NCBI RefSeq assembly: GCF_019279795.1
Contig: NC_056734.1
Location: forward strand, 921,613-985,612
DNA length: 64,000 nt
Origin: Protopterus annectens
Taxonomy: Eukaryota > Chordata > Ceratodontiformes > Protopteridae
Direction: 5' to 3'
Shown here: in pieces, positions 34,225-47,296 of the stretch
Layout: every line of letters begins with the position of its first letter
Numbering within the stretch: the first letter of the stretch is position 1
Program-made: the position numbers and the translations under genes
Notes under the pieces: generated by a model
Databases searched by the model: none
Told to the model about the DNA's origin: nothing
What the model saw: the letters and a program-made list of their open reading frames with translations, nothing else

Positions 34225-34722
34225 AATATAACTAATGAAACCACTCTCCTAGGAGACATCAACATCAACTGGATTTCACTGACCTCTAACAGCTCTAGCT
34301 GCTGCATTAACTTGCATGGCTTCTTACAGCTAATCACCACTCCTACCCATATTAATAAACCAACTAATTCCCATTCTACTGTAGACTGGATACTATCTCA
34401 TCCACACAAATATCACTACCCTGAATCATTACCTGACTCATTAAGCAACCACTCACCAGTTAGAGTACATAGATTATCCTCCCACTATTCCAGACATCAC
34501 AGATTTAAAGAATGCTGTAAAATGTCCAGTTTCCACCCTGATACCTTCAGTAGCACTATCTCCTCCATTAACTGGGCCCTTCTAACTTATCTATCTCTAG
34601 ATGATGCAGTGCAAAAATTTAACTCTATATTCCTAAACACTCTGAACTCCCTCACCCCCTTCAAACAATTAGAGTTAAATCTCTCAACTCAGCCTGGTTA
34701 TCACAAACAACACACTCTTTAA
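34225..34722 (+). pseudogene. Host LINE endonuclease, second half
   Basis: Resumes with N-E-T-T-L-L-G-D-I-N-I-N. Then L-H-G-F-L-Q-L-I-T-T-P-T-H, S-T-V-D-W-I-L-S and S-L-S-N-H-S-P-V follow (Asp-to-Asn change in the S-D-H catalytic block), then the linker S-I-F-L-N-T-L-N-S-L-T-P. An open frame runs from 34312 to 34722. Loss of the catalytic Asp fits an already inactive copy. Confidence 0.85.
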
Positions 34723-34739
34723 TGGATAAAAGAGACAAT

Positions 34740-36301
34740 GCTTGGAAAATCTGGACTAAAACAAAATCTATCCTACATCTTCAAACCTATAAGGAACTTT
34801 GTAACCTTACCAAAAACACACATCAGTGAAGACAAAAAAAAACTTCTACAATAAACCCAGACTTTACATAACAGTAATCCATAAAAGTTCTGGAACTCCA
34901 TCAATCAAATACTACACCTAGGCAACCCTTCATTTTCTAACCCCTATCCAAACATTCGCCCCAAGAAACTGCATCTATATTAAACATCTACTTCATTGAT
35001 ACTATTAGCAAATTGATGCAAACCTCCAACTCTGTTAACTCCCTGGACCCCCTATCCCCTCTAAACAAAACAACACATTCTCTCTAAAACCTGTACCCAG
35101 AAGATATATAAAATACCTTCTTCTTAAACTTAAACCATGTTCATCTTCAGCTAACTTACCTCCATTCTTCCTAAAGACAGTTGATAACGCATTAGCCTAT
35201 CCTATTTCAACCCTTATTAACTGTTCTTTAAGTGAATCCACAGTACCTTCTATTTGGAAACAATTTTATATTCTTCCCATTGACAAAGCAGGTAACTCCA
35301 CTGAACTATCTAACTATATGCCAATAGCAATTCTGTCCCATCTATTTAAATACTGGAGAAATGTGCACATAAACAAATCCTAGACTATCTTAGCCAAGAA
35401 AATCACCTATATACATCTTGCCCTCAATCATCTCTCATACAATATGCTGATGACTCCACAGTCATTACCATCTCTGATAACCTCCCTGATCTGAACACCA
35501 CCACCCGAAGACCCTTCAAATCTATTGAAAATTGTCTCTCTAATAACCAGCTAATACTTAATCCAAAAAAAGACTAAACTTCTGCTATTCCTACCCAAAT
35601 CCCTTACACACCTTAAACCTTTCTTTATTACATCCCTTAACAATGCAACTATTATAGTAGAAATACATACTAAGCTTCTGGGAGCCATAATAGACAGCCA
35701 ACTCAAATTTGACCTTCGCCTACTCCACTGCATAAAGGAAACCCACCAAAAACTAGGCCTCATTTACAGAAATAAAAAATTCCTAACAAAAGAGTCTCAA
35801 CTTTCCCTTACCCATGCTTAGCTTCTACCTAGTCTCTTCCACAGCTCACAAATCCTCACTAATCTCCAGTCCTTACTCCTAGTTAAACTTGAATCCACCT
35901 ACAGTAAAGTTGCCAGATTGGCTGCTAATGAAACTACTAAATCTCACCACTGTCTTTTTCTCAAGACCTTAAATTGGTTAGAATTCCCACACCAACTGCT
36001 TCTCTCTCAACTACTGGTCATCCACTCCATCCTCTACAAGCCCTCCTTTTGCCCTAATATCTCCTCACTAGTGTCTCTCTATACCCCTCCCAGGACCCTC
36101 AGAAACTCTTACCAAAATTTGCTAGAACTTTACAAGCCAGAAAGATCCATTGAACAAAATCTCTACAGTTACTGTCCTTCCCTCTCCTGGAACAAACTTC
36201 CCCTAACTATTAGAAATATAAATCATCCTCAAGAATTCAAAAATGCTCTCAAAGGATTCCTAATAAAGTCCTGGACTTGCCACTGTAAACATCCTCCTTA
36301 A
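34740..36301 (+). pseudogene. Host LINE reverse transcriptase and C-terminus, with deletion
   Basis: Degraded RT: palm entry sequence at 35093-35330 (A-Y-P-I-S-T-L-I-N, then I-P-L-like block), Y-A-D-D-S-T-V at 35443-35464 (motif C). Motifs A and B are absent: the frame jumps from the T-S-C-P-Q block directly to L-I-Q-Y-A-D-D near 35435, about 360 bp missing compared with the nested LINE. An open C-terminal segment follows (35918-36301) with L-K-T-L-N-W-L-E-F and S-W-N-K-L-P. Confidence 0.82.
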
Positions 36302-36879
36302 ACCTCTCTACTGTATCTCCATCCATACTACCATCCATCCCTGACTCTGCTAACACCCCTTTCACAACTTTTACACCTTAAAAAACTCACTTCTCCTCCC
36401 TTACCTCTTTCATCCTTTCTTTTTAAACTTCATTACCCCTCATTACTTCTTATAAACCTTACCTCATGTTTAATATCATCCCTGAGTACAAATCTATATC
36501 CTCTAAGAATCCCTACATGATATTTAAATACTTTTATGGCATCTGACGACCAAGTATTTTATTATGCTCTGGACAATGCCAGAACAAGCACATTTGCTTC
36601 TTAACTTACTATCTTTATGGTATCTAAAATGCTACTTCTGAACCAGGAGACTAATGGATTATATTATACTCAGGACATTGCCTGTACAAAGAAAGTTGCT
36701 TCTAAATGAACTATCTATTCTCCTGTTGTACATATGAATCTATCTGTAAATAGCTTTGCAAACTGCATTTGACACAATCTGTGTTATTCATTTGTACAAA
36801 CTGATCATCTGTTTAACCTTGTGATGTAACTCTGTGTTTTGTTTTTCTTTTCAATGGGTTATGCATTGTCTATATTTCT

Positions 36880-37010
36880 TAGTGTGTTAAACTACAGAAT
36901 ATGATTGTGGAGCTTTTCTCCATAGACCTTTGCTGAAAAAGGGTTTTAGCTCAGTCAGACCATCCCGGTCAACAAAGATCAAATGTCAGATTAATAAATA
37001 ACTAAATCAC
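36880..37010 (+). other. Conserved LINE 3' untranslated end
   Basis: The block 'ggagcttttctcc', 'cctttgctgaaaa', 'cagtcagacc', 'cccggtcaacaa' and an AT-rich tail matches the other family copies at 8250, 28550, 30740 and 60290. In L2/CR1-type LINEs this region is recognised by the RT, which fits its conservation. Confidence 0.75.
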
Positions 37011-37248
37011 TATGACTAATGTGTATATGTGTGTAAAATATCACTGATTTGTATCTGTGCACACACTCAGTAATGCCAGGATACATACATTATTCTAATG
37101 GGTGTCAGCAAAAAATGCATCTAACAGTTAATTATATTTCAAAAATAAGGTATATAATATATCACAGAACATTCAGACAGTTAGATATTTTAGGAATCTG
37201 GTGGCATCCCATTCCCCAGACTATATAAATAAATACATGGGTATCTCT

Positions 37249-37400
37249 TAATCATCCTTGACTGTGTGGGGATCCTACAAAAGGTGTTGCTGGTTGGGGA
37301 AAAATGAGGAAGAAAAAAACACATTCATTTTCCGATTATGGTCTTTAACCTGAAAAAGGCTGGGATATAACCCTGTTGGAATCAAGCTGATAATGGCCTC
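37249..37400. repeat. Dispersed direct repeat, copy 2
   Basis: Matches 29032-29195 (same orientation, about 80% by eye). Element class unknown. Confidence 0.7.
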
Positions 37401-39420
37401 TGCTCTCATCTGCACCCATTTTAAAAACATCTCTGCTCAGATGTGTGCACAGAAAGCTACTGTAGGTTAGGCGGGCTGGGGATTGTGTGGTTATTCTTTT
37501 AATTTTCATCACAGTCAAACCTTAGAGATGCTTGGGCTAAGGACACTGTGGTCATTGTTTCTTTTACTATTTTCACAGACCTCAGAGGTGTACAAAGAAG
37601 GTTACTATAGCTTGTGAAGGGGCAGTGTACTGTCTAGGAGCAACAAAGTAGAATGCATTCCTAGAATCTTTATTTTTTCCCTTTCCTCACAATCACACAT
37701 CAGACACATATACAGATGGCTGTATTTCATTGTTAGGAGTGAGGAATGAGGATGCATGCCATCTATATGTATGTCTGCAGCCACTTGAAATACATGACTG
37801 TGGCCATCTGAACCTTTGCTTTCATCCCAATCTTACACCTGAGGAATGCACAGACAGTGTTTGTTTTTTGGTTGGGTTGGGGGGGCAGGTAGTATTCACA
37901 GATAAGGCCTGTGTATCCTCACAACAATTGGCTTGTTAGTTTGTTATGAGGTACTATTTTGTCAGTTTTGAACATTGAGCCTTGAGCATGACTTAGGTCT
38001 TCCTTGAAAGAGAAAAAATAAGACTGAAATTCTTTTTCTTACTCATGATTTTTGTTTAGGCCACCATTGGATTAAAAGGTTGGGAAACCTTTCTAAAATG
38101 CATCCCAGAGCATCTACTATGGCTTCTTGGACCCTGGCTCATTTGACTTATTTCCTAAATGGTTATTACTGTGCTTTCTTGGTCAGGAAAGGTATGTTGA
38201 ACCAAAGTAACAGGTTTTCAGCAAATCAAAAGACTTGGATGAAAAGCAGTCAGAATTCTAATGAAAAAACACAATCCAATGTAACACTGAAGAAGAGTTT
38301 TTTACTTGAAAGCTTTGTTTTGCTATTCATGCCATCTATATTCTGAGTTATTAAACTTTTGTTGAACAGTGGACTTGGATTGTGGTTTTTCATTGAAAGG
38401 TATGTTGAAAGGATTCAAGGAAAAATAAAGCTGAACAACAGTGAATTTCTTTCCTTAATCATAATTTCTGTTCAAGCCATCATTGGATGAAAAGTTTGTG
38501 TAAAAGGAAAAAAATAAATAAATGCAGTTCAGAGCACTTAGAAAGTTGAGGCTTCTTGAAAAAGATGAAGAGTAAGGCAAAATCTGAGAAAAAGGAAGAA
38601 AAAAATAATATGCATGGTATGGGGAGCCCAAGATTGGGGAAACAGAGGGGGGAGGACTGGAGGGTGTATGCATGTGTGTGTGTGGGGTTAAAAGATGGTC
38701 TAGGGCACCATTTCCCCTAAGTCCAGACCTGTATATAGAGTTCTTGTAATGTATTACTGTTGCAACTAAATGCCAGTAACTGTAAATGTCTCTTTGTGAG
38801 ATGGGCCAACATATTGTGGTACATGGGCCTGTTGTTATATACGAGCATTGTAGCTTCAGGTCAGTCTGTGCGTACTACTCCTAAAAGTTTGCAGCACAAA
38901 CTAAAAGGTTGCTTAGGATGGGTGACAGTGGCAGGGTGATACTTAGACTAGAAGTGCCTGGGGGCCCCCAACTTGTCTTTTGCTGGGGTCCCCAAAATGT
39001 AAACATTGGCCCTACTGAGACATCTCAAAATTAGCTGTTTTTCTCAGTTCTTCCATTCTAAGTGAATGGAAATGACATATGACAGCCCAGCCATGGGCAC
39101 TGTAATCTTCTAAACTGTGCACTCACAGTGCATTATGGGGAAGATTTATCTTTAGAAGAAAACAAACTGTCATCAGGATGTCTGACCCCAGGTATTCATT
39201 GGTTACAAAGATAATAAAATTAGTAATGACAATTTTCTGTCTGGTACATACAGGTTTGCAATGAGATGAACATAAAAGTTAAAAAAGTATATGTTTTTTT
39301 TCCTGTAGTGGTCCTTTAAAAACAAAAACACACATTTTTTAAATTAAAAAGTAAATGTGACAGTCCCTTAGCAAGTAGGCTCCCTCCTAGCCAGTGGGCC
39401 TTAGGCAACTGCCATGGTCA
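37401..39420. other. Mostly unrecognised; direct repeat of about 100 bp
   Basis: Blocks around 38010-38085 and 38415-38495 share 'caccattggatta/gaaaag' and nearby text. The stretch between them has 'ctgaagaag...gaaagc', resembling decayed ribozyme-bearing ends of Penelope-like elements, which is a weak suggestion. No genes. Confidence 0.35.
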
Positions 39421-39429
39421 CCTAGTGCT

Positions 39430-40110
39430 TTATCTGGCTCTGCACCTATGTTCTTTCTCATTTCTTCATCTGTCCAATAGTGTGGGCCTTTACTACCCGG
39501 GTTTCTGTACCATACAGTAGTACTGTTCACACCACTGTTGCACCACTGTTTTGTACAAATTACTTTTCAATTTCTTTGGCATTCTTCTGTCATACACTAC
39601 ACCTGACACTCTATGCCAGTTGGCTGCAGCCTATCTGGTTTAAGCTTTGACCTCCTCATTCAGATTTCTCTTCTCCTGAACCAACCATCCCAGATACTGG
39701 AAGCTATTGACCTGTTGACCAATTCCACTATCATCCCTTCTATCTCAATTCTCAGCCTCTTCTGATTTCCCCAATTTGCTGCCATTACCACTTTATTATC
39801 TGTGCTTATTTTCATCTCATGTGCCTTCAGTTTTGCATCCCCTTCCCCTATCTTTTGCTGAAGTTCTTGATCATTTTCTGCCTGTAATGTCACATTGTCT
39901 GCATACAGCTACTTTGATGATCTGTCCCCTCTGACCTGTTTGCTAATGTAATCCATCACCAATATGGGCAGTAATAGGCTTAGAGCTGAACCCTATTGCA
40001 CACCCACTCCCACTGGGAATCCCTCTGTGAGACCGAAAGCTATTCGTACTGTAGTCATTTAATCTTTGTACATAGTGTACACTAATTCTACCAATAATAA
40101 TTCTGACAAC
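39430..40110 (-). mobile_element. RTE-type LINE relic
   Basis: The reverse strand has G-F-P-V-G-V-G-V-Q followed by G-S-A-L-S (motif B) near 39980-40020, Y-A-D-N-V-T-L (degraded motif C, Asp to Asn) near 39895-39915, an open 77-aa segment (39660-39893), then V-L-L-Y-G-T-E-T near 39505. The spacing and the L-Y-G-x-E-T block are characteristic of RTE/BovB-like RTs. Stops and shifts throughout. Confidence 0.8.
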
Positions 40111-40685
40111 ATACAAATTATAAACTGGAATTTATGCAAATAGAAATTATAGTCATTTAGAAAAAAATCAATTATGGCAATAGAACAAAATGGTGACAAA
40201 GGAAAGTCATATGGAACAAAGCATCATTTGCTGCTCAATAAAGTCATAATATAGAGTTGTAAAAAGGGGAAGAATTTAAGTATGGTATGGCATGGACAGA
40301 ATACAAAAAAAAATTTAGAGCATCCTACATTCATAAATAAAGGAATGCTTATAGATGCATAAGACACATCCTTTGTTGATCAGTTACATTAAAGTAACCG
40401 TGAAACAGTAGCAAACTACAGAGACATTTCAAAGGGCAAATGATTTGCAGATGACACATTTCAAAGTGCAAATGATTATAGATTCAAAGGAGATTACTAA
40501 GCGAATGGCCTAAGAGCCCTTACAAGCCTAGCCATATTTAACCCCAAGTTTCCCAATTTTCAGTAGTTAGATGAACAAAGTTCACAGAGGTATGAGCCTA
40601 AATTATGGTATCTAATACTGACTGCCTCTGTCAATGAGGGGCATGGACTCTACTCCAGAAGTAAATTTACAATTACCCATCCATT
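40111..40685. other. No recognised feature
   Basis: AT-rich, with a small internal repeat 'catttcaaagkgcaaatgatt' near 40425-40475. Confidence 0.4.
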
Positions 40686-40689
40686 GATC

Positions 40690-41560
40690 TAGGTTGCACT
40701 CAAAGAGGATCAGGGAAGGGTTTCACATGAATGGGAAACTTGTTCCAGAGATGAAGTAGTTTCTGAGAGTTGTATCTATCTTGCCAACATGATTTATTCA
40801 TGTCAGAGGCTAGGCTAAAATCCCTAGAATAAGTGACCCTTGGGCAGTTTGAATTATGAATGTGTAACATTTTCATCAGGGCTGGATTAGAGATTGCCTG
40901 GAGGCCAAACACAGATTGCCCCTTAGTAGTCTGTAGGAGGCAGAATATAGTGATAGGGCTTTCAGTCTTTCCATGTAGGGCATGCTTTTTATACCTAGTA
41001 TCTTCCTGGTGAGAAACCTCTAGGGTCACTCCAGCTGTTGCAGATATCTGGTGAAGTACATGAAAAAGGGTGCATTGTACTCAGTTAATGGTCTGAAGAG
41101 GGATGTGTTAATCCTTTCTGCAGTGTATCAGTATAATTTGGAGAGTCAATGATTGCCCCAGTGTGCAGTCATCTGTGAACTTGGTCAGCCAAAGGCCATC
41201 TACGTTTGCCTTGACTTCTGTCAAATAAATCCCAATCAGGAGAGAGACTATCACAGAACCTTGTGGTATGCTGTCAGTAAATGGCCTGTTGCTAGAGGTG
41301 AATTCACTTACTTTGAAAGAATGTGTTCTGACAGTGAGCTATTTGTCTACCCACCCAGTGATGTAGGGGTTTATGCCCAGTTGAGAGACTTTCTCTATAA
41401 TATCTGAGTGGGGAATTGTGTCAAATGACTTGGCCAGGTCAAAGTAGGAGGTATGCACAGTCTTTTCCTCATCAATGACCTTGCTGACCATCTTGAAGAA
41501 GGCAACCAGATTTAACAGATCTACCCTTAATGAATCTGAACAGGGGTGGGTTCAGAGTCT
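40690..41560 (-). mobile_element. CR1-type LINE relic, RT to C-terminus
   Basis: Reverse strand: S-Y-F-D-L-A-K-S-F-D-T (A, about 41410-41450), I-P-Q-G-S-V-I (B, about 41245-41275), F-T-D-D-C-T-L (C, degraded Ala to Thr, about 41150-41175), then an open 109-aa C-terminal segment (40700-41029) with W-Q-D-R-Y and L-W-N-K-F-P. 5'-truncated and frameshifted. It abuts the LTR-like repeat at 41580. Confidence 0.78.
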
Positions 41561-41579
41561 GGAGATCTATGATGATTCA

Positions 41580-42420
41580 CAGGAAACATTAAAATAACAC
41601 AGATGAATAGATTCACACCAATACAGAAAAACAGTACTTAACTAATCTCACTATATTTTCCTGACTGAGCTAAAGAATTACTATTACCTTGTTACTTACT
41701 AAGCAAGGCAAGATGAAGTGGGTGAGTGATCCTTCTATGTCAGTTTTCAAAAACAGACTGCTCTGAGGCTTTTGTCTCATCTAGCATTAAAACATCATTT
41801 CAGTGCTGGATTACATAATGACATCACATACATCTGGTCATCTGACTTCTGGTTCCCATACTACCCCCCTTTACTAGAAACTGAACCAGAATTTTACATG
41901 TATGTGTTACCATACACAGAGATAGAGCTTTGTTAAGATGTGTTATAGCATCTGGATGCCATAAAACCATTTCAGCACTTCCACCCATCCAGGGTAGCAA
42001 TTAGTTCACTGCTAAGGACAATACACAAGGATTCCTAGTCCTTGTTTTTACAGACATTTTGTCTCTGGCTGCAATGAGAACTGTAATTTAATTTCAGACT
42101 ATTTTTCAAAGTTATCCAGATTGAGATTAACCTCTTCTCTTCCAGTATCCTGTATTGCAATATATTCATTTTCACAGTTATAACATAGTCTGAAATACAC
42201 GTGTATTTCTTTTTCTGTCCAGCAGGACCCACTATTGGTACATTTTTTAACACAAGCAGCTTTACAAGTACATTTTCAACACAAGCACCTGTACAAATCA
42301 GTTTGATATACTAATGACATATAATTTTTTTACAAAACTCCAGCTAGCTATAATGGCATATGTTATACACCCACTGCCCTACTTCTCCTGACATAGCTGA
42401 CAATACCTCACATTGTCACA
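41580..42420 (+). mobile_element. LTR-like repeat family, copy D (3' part)
   Basis: Aligns with 58890-59671 plus 60379-60429 of copy C. Shared blocks are 'aacaatacttaactaatctcactatattttcc', 'cttgttacttacta', 'catctggtcatctgact', 'acctcttctcttccagtatcct' and 'cacaagcacctgtacaaatcag'. It ends in 'ttgtcaca' at 42420. The 5' half is missing. It is the unoccupied counterpart of the LINE insertion in copy C. Confidence 0.85.
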
Positions 42421-44461
42421 TGGAATAGCAGAAGATAGTGGAAATTTCTATATTACTAATGTAAAGGTTATCATATTCAGTCACTGTCTGCCCTTGGTTT
42501 TGAAAATAATCTAGTAATTTGATTTCAGACTTATTTGAATGCTTATTACCAAATTGCATTACAGTTAAACATAATAGATGTACAGTGTATGCATATAAGG
42601 AATCTACACTTAAAGTAAACATATATTTTAACTAAAGCATAACAGTTACAAATAGCATGTATGAAGTAAATAGGCTAATAAACATTGGTGTAAGCTTAGA
42701 AAGTGAATTAATAAATTGTGATTATTTGTTACTTAACTTTCAAGTTTGCTCTTCAATAGTTAGAGTCAGACATGTGGACTCTTTAATGAGCAGAGCAAAT
42801 GTCCAACAACTATTAGGAAGTGAAGCAGCTCCTGACATACATTTCATAACAGACAGTGAAAATATTTGTTGCTCCTTTTTGCATTCTAAATAAATAAGAT
42901 GAAATGCTTGTAGTCACAAATACAAATATGATTTTGATAGCAACTGTGTTCCAGTAACTAAAATGACATGAGTGTAAACAATTTAATTTTTTCAATAGAC
43001 CAGTAAACCATTACATAGACAAACAACTCACAGCAACTTTTTTCTAAGTCAGACTCTATGTGGCCAATGGACTTGATCACATGTTAATGTGTTGGGAGAA
43101 TTCACATGAAGAGATGTCATTGTTGGGGACTGCACCACAAAGCCATGTGCAAAGTTATCACAGCTAAGGGGGCTCAAAGGGAAATATTCTTTATATGACA
43201 ACAAAAAATGGATGTTGGCATTTAAAAACAGGTATATTAAAGGAACTAATATATCAATGGCTTACTTATTCCATCTGGATTTGGTATGTTGCAACATGTT
43301 TTAAAGTTTTTTTTTCTTTTTTACTGCCACAGGTGGAAGAAGTGACTACTTTGTAAGTCAGTTCCATATGCCACATCCCAAACAAGCTAATACATCTGTT
43401 GTTTTTCTTTCAGCAATCATCCATGGCTAAAATAAAGGACTTAATTAGATCTTAACATCTATACATCCTATAGATTAAAACCTTGAAACAGCTCTATTAT
43501 TTTCATGTTCATTTAATTCCATTTTCATTTGAGTAGCGTGTTACATTTTATACACCGTGTGTGTCTGATTGAAAAGAAAACAAAATGTTAACTGAATAAT
43601 TTACTAAAAATAAATGAATAAGAATGTGTTGTCATGTGCTGGCTTGTAAATGTGTATATTAAGCTCCATGGTGACTTGCTGGAATCAGAGCACACCATTT
43701 ATAACATAAGTAAAATTTCCATATCAGGATCAAAGGAAATAAAAGGTGCATCATGTATTCTAGGGTATGAGGAAATTTGTATGCCATTGAGGACCATGAG
43801 GAACTCATAATTACCTCCATATTATGTTTTAAATATTAACGCCTATTGGAATTCAAAGTTTTATTCTTGCTTAATTATATTTCTTTAATATACTCTGGGT
43901 AATTATTTATCACGGTTTATAGTTATTTTGTGTAATATTTTGTGTAATATTTGGATAAAAATTGATTAATGAGCCTGTGACACATTTGTCTTCAAAATTC
44001 ACAGTAAAACTGTTAACAAATACAAATGAGTAATAATGGACAGTGTATGAGGATCATTCACATGTGTGTATTTTACATAACACATATCTTAAGGAAATCA
44101 GTAAAGGACAATGCAATTCTCCAGACATTTTAACATATATCCTTCATTGTTTATAAACAGAGCAACTGAAAGGGAAGTCATTGTAGCTTACATAATATCC
44201 GTGAAGCATGGCATCATGAGCAATTATCTTCTTTGTTACTTAAATCAAAAAGGAGGCAGCTTAGCTGAATTTCTCCAATGTAAGAAATTGTCTTTATTGT
44301 GTCTTATCTTGTATGTGACTTGGAAAAAAAATCCTCTACACTGTGAAACAATGTGACTTTAAAGATAGGGAATCATAATTATTTATTTAAGGTAGTCATA
44401 TGATAAATGTGCAGATATATTATGCCAAGATTGACATTTCAGTCATATTTTAAGTCAAATA
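42421..44461. other. No recognised feature
   Basis: AT-rich, with short ORFs lacking motifs. Could include internal sequence of the LTR element, but I see no gag, protease or RT signature. Confidence 0.4.
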
Positions 44462-44471
44462 GGCTTGTCCA

Positions 44472-46475
44472 CCTCTGGCTATTGATTCAATTCATAACAA
44501 TATAAAAATCAAAGGAACAGATGTTTACGAACAACACAATTCTAAAGTAATGCTATTTGCTGATGACATATTACTAACATTATCTAATACAAAAGAGACA
44601 TTAGAAGACTTAAATATATTAATTGACAAATTTTACATGACTTCAGGACTCCATTTCAATAATCAAAATCAAAATTTTTATTTTAAAATTAAAAAAAAAG
44701 AACTACAGGCTAAGGGGGATCACATCATAGGGAAACACAAATCTACCTTAAAATGTCTAGGAATTGAGTTATGCAAGGATAATAATGAATTAGTCTAAAA
44801 AACTGCAATAATATCATCAACACAATTAAAATCTCTGTGGAAAATGGAACAAAATAATATTAATATTTGAAGATAGACTACAGTTAATAAAAATGTTTTT
44901 ACTGCCCAAGATCCTATATATAGTCTTGACAATACAACTGTTACCAGAAAGGAATATACTTAAAGAAATAAATTCATGCCTAATAACATTTTTATGTTTC
45001 CCAAAAGAAACAGAATAGCTTTAATATATCATATCAGACCATAGAAACAGGGAGGATTACACTTTCCTGATATAGAAACATATATAAAAGCATCAATATC
45101 TAAAACAATCTCAGATTGGAAAGTCCAAATTACTCTGCAAACTGGAAAGATTTACTAAGTGCAATATCAATAAATTAATTTGATTTACAAAAAAAATTCA
45201 AATAGATAAAAACAATTTGCCATGGCACATATGTATTAGTATGCAATATAACATAACTAAACCCACTAAAACTCATATGATTAATTATTACATTGACTCA
45301 TTTAGGAAAATTATTAATGCAAATATAGATTTAAAAATCTGGTTTGATCTTTTAACACAATTTATAATCACAAAGAAATTCCTCGCATAAAATATACAGA
45401 GAAATTATTAATTCCTGGGAAGAGAAATGATTGGTTTGTTGGCTCCAATGTATCAAAGAACTAAATGTTTTAGATATGCAAGTAATAAAAACAACATACA
45501 AAATTCCACAACAGGACTGGCTAACTTTAGAGAGTATTCTGTCATATTTAAAGATTTAAGTAGAATAATTAACAATTCTTCATTTAAAGAAATACCTAAA
45601 TTTACGAAATGCATATATGAAATTATATACAATGACTTTGACACAGGAAACAGTATTTCAAAATTTTACAAAATATTGATAAACTATAAAACAACAACAA
45701 AAACCTCATATTGAAAATATATAACAAAAGGACACTCAATACAGTTTACTGAAGATATTAAAACCAATATCTTATTATCAATAAAATATACATCCTTTAC
45801 ACAATACTGGAAAGTTTTTAATTGGAAATGCTTGCACAGAGTATTCTTAAGCCCAGACAGAATCAGTAAAATTAGTTCTTCCATAAAAGGAATATGTTGG
45901 AGATGTGAGCAAGTACACATTGCAGATTGGAACCACATTTTCTTTGATTGTGTTAAAATTAAGCCATTTTTGGAATGGTATTAATAACTTTATATAAGCT
46001 TTATTTAATGAATCATTTTATTTAACTAAAGCTCTTGTATTATTAAATGTGAACGAAGGTCCTCATTTGAATAGGTCAAACATGTATCTAGTATGGAATA
46101 TACTTGCAATTTCAAGGAAGTGTATAACAAGAAGATGGAATACAAACACAGTACCAGCTCTGGAAGACTTCTACAGCCTACTGAAGACCATAGCATTACT
46201 GAAAATTAAAATTAAAGAACTAAGAATTTATTGAAAGTCATTTATCAACAACCCTTGGGGAAAAGTCTTATCGTTGAGTGACACTATACAATAATTGATC
46301 AGACATTCTGATAATGGATTGGACATACTTATAAAGTAACTGTATACATTAAGATCTGTTATAGTGTCTGGCTAATGTAAATAGCGTACATAGTTATTTA
46401 AGATGTTATGTATAAATACTATGGAATTCATTCAAATGTATTTGAAAAATAAAAAAAAAATTGAGAGAAAAAATC
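44472..46475 (+). mobile_element. L1/Tx1-type LINE, 5'-truncated, 10-bp TSD
   Basis: Begins inside the RT with L-A-I-D-S-I, then V-M-L-F-A-D-D-I-L-L (motif C, 44547-44576) in an 82-aa open segment. The C-terminal region follows, with C-W-R-C near 45895-45910 and N-H-I-F-F-D-C near 45930-45955 (the cysteine/histidine motif of L1-group ORF2). Ends in A-rich sequence at 46441-46462. The perfect repeat ggcttgtcca flanks it at 44462-44471 and 46476-46485. Truncation, poly-A and TSD together are the signature of L1-type target-primed insertion. Internal stops make it inactive. Confidence 0.9.
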
Positions 46476-46864
46476 GGCTTGTCCAAGTGCTAAAGAACAA
46501 ATAAAGACTTCCAGAAAGATATAAAGTTACATTAGCAAGGAAGTGTCATAATCATTTTATTGCATGTTGTGACTCCCATGCCCTGGCCCAGCAATCAAGG
46601 AGCCTCAATCCTCACCACTAACATAAGAGAGGGCATCTCATATATGAGGAAAGGATAACAAATACACACAGTAAAGTGCAATTTCCCTTAAGAGTACACA
46701 GAGATCACAGTCAGTCTGGGGCTGGTCACTCCCTTTCCCCTCAGGTCCCCAATAAGACTCCCCACTGGCACAGCTATAGGGTCCAGATCTCAGCCTAGCT
46801 GGACAAGCTAAAATCTCCAGCACCCTCTCTGTCTAACCAGTGCTTTGTGTCCCTGCCTAAGTAG

Positions 46865-46866
<2 letters not shown>

Positions 46867-46909
<43 letters not shown>
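46867..46909. repeat. (AC)n microsatellite inside LTR
   Basis: About 43 bp. The corresponding place in copy A has a short (TG) run (20301-20313) and in copy C a longer (AC)n (58446-58514). Confidence 0.95.
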
Positions 46910-46912
<3 letters not shown>

Positions 46913-47296
46913 TTGAGATAAGAGTTTACACAACCACACAGACACTTCTTGGGAAGGCTGGCACAAGTTCTCCAGCTGTGCCCCCTTTTCCAGACTATTT
47001 GGTAGTAATCACTTGCCACCAACCAAATAATATTATCAGCTTCCCAAAGGCCCTTACAAAGGTGTCCAATTATTACTGTGCAATATTATTATCCAATTGG
47101 TAGATGTGACTAAACATTAAAGGCTTATTAGAGTGAATTGGTACAGTAATCACTATAAATATGCAATGTACTCTAGAGCTTAAATTATCTCTACACAAAA
47201 CCAGCCACAGTTAAAAGGTTTTAAAATATTTAATAATAAATAATTAAAATCACAAGACAATGCTTTCTACTATACAGTCAGTGCTGGTCAAGAGTT

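Larger units (their letters stand above)
29600..37010 (+). mobile_element. L2/CR1-like LINE split by a nested LINE
   Basis: Plus-strand pieces at 29600-30704 and 34225-37010 form one element of about 3.9 kb: a C/T-rich leader, hydrophobic N-terminal segment, 2A-like relic, EEP endonuclease, RT, C-terminus and 3' block. The endonuclease frame is interrupted at 30704 and resumes at 34225. Removing the insert and one 6-bp repeat restores an open frame ending in L-G-D-I-N-I-N. Many other stops and an internal RT deletion near 35435 show it was already old. Confidence 0.9.

Noticed and set aside
37730-37939. 69-aa ORF with several cysteines as a small secreted protein
   Set aside because: No signal peptide, splice context or motif. 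Length is expected by chance.
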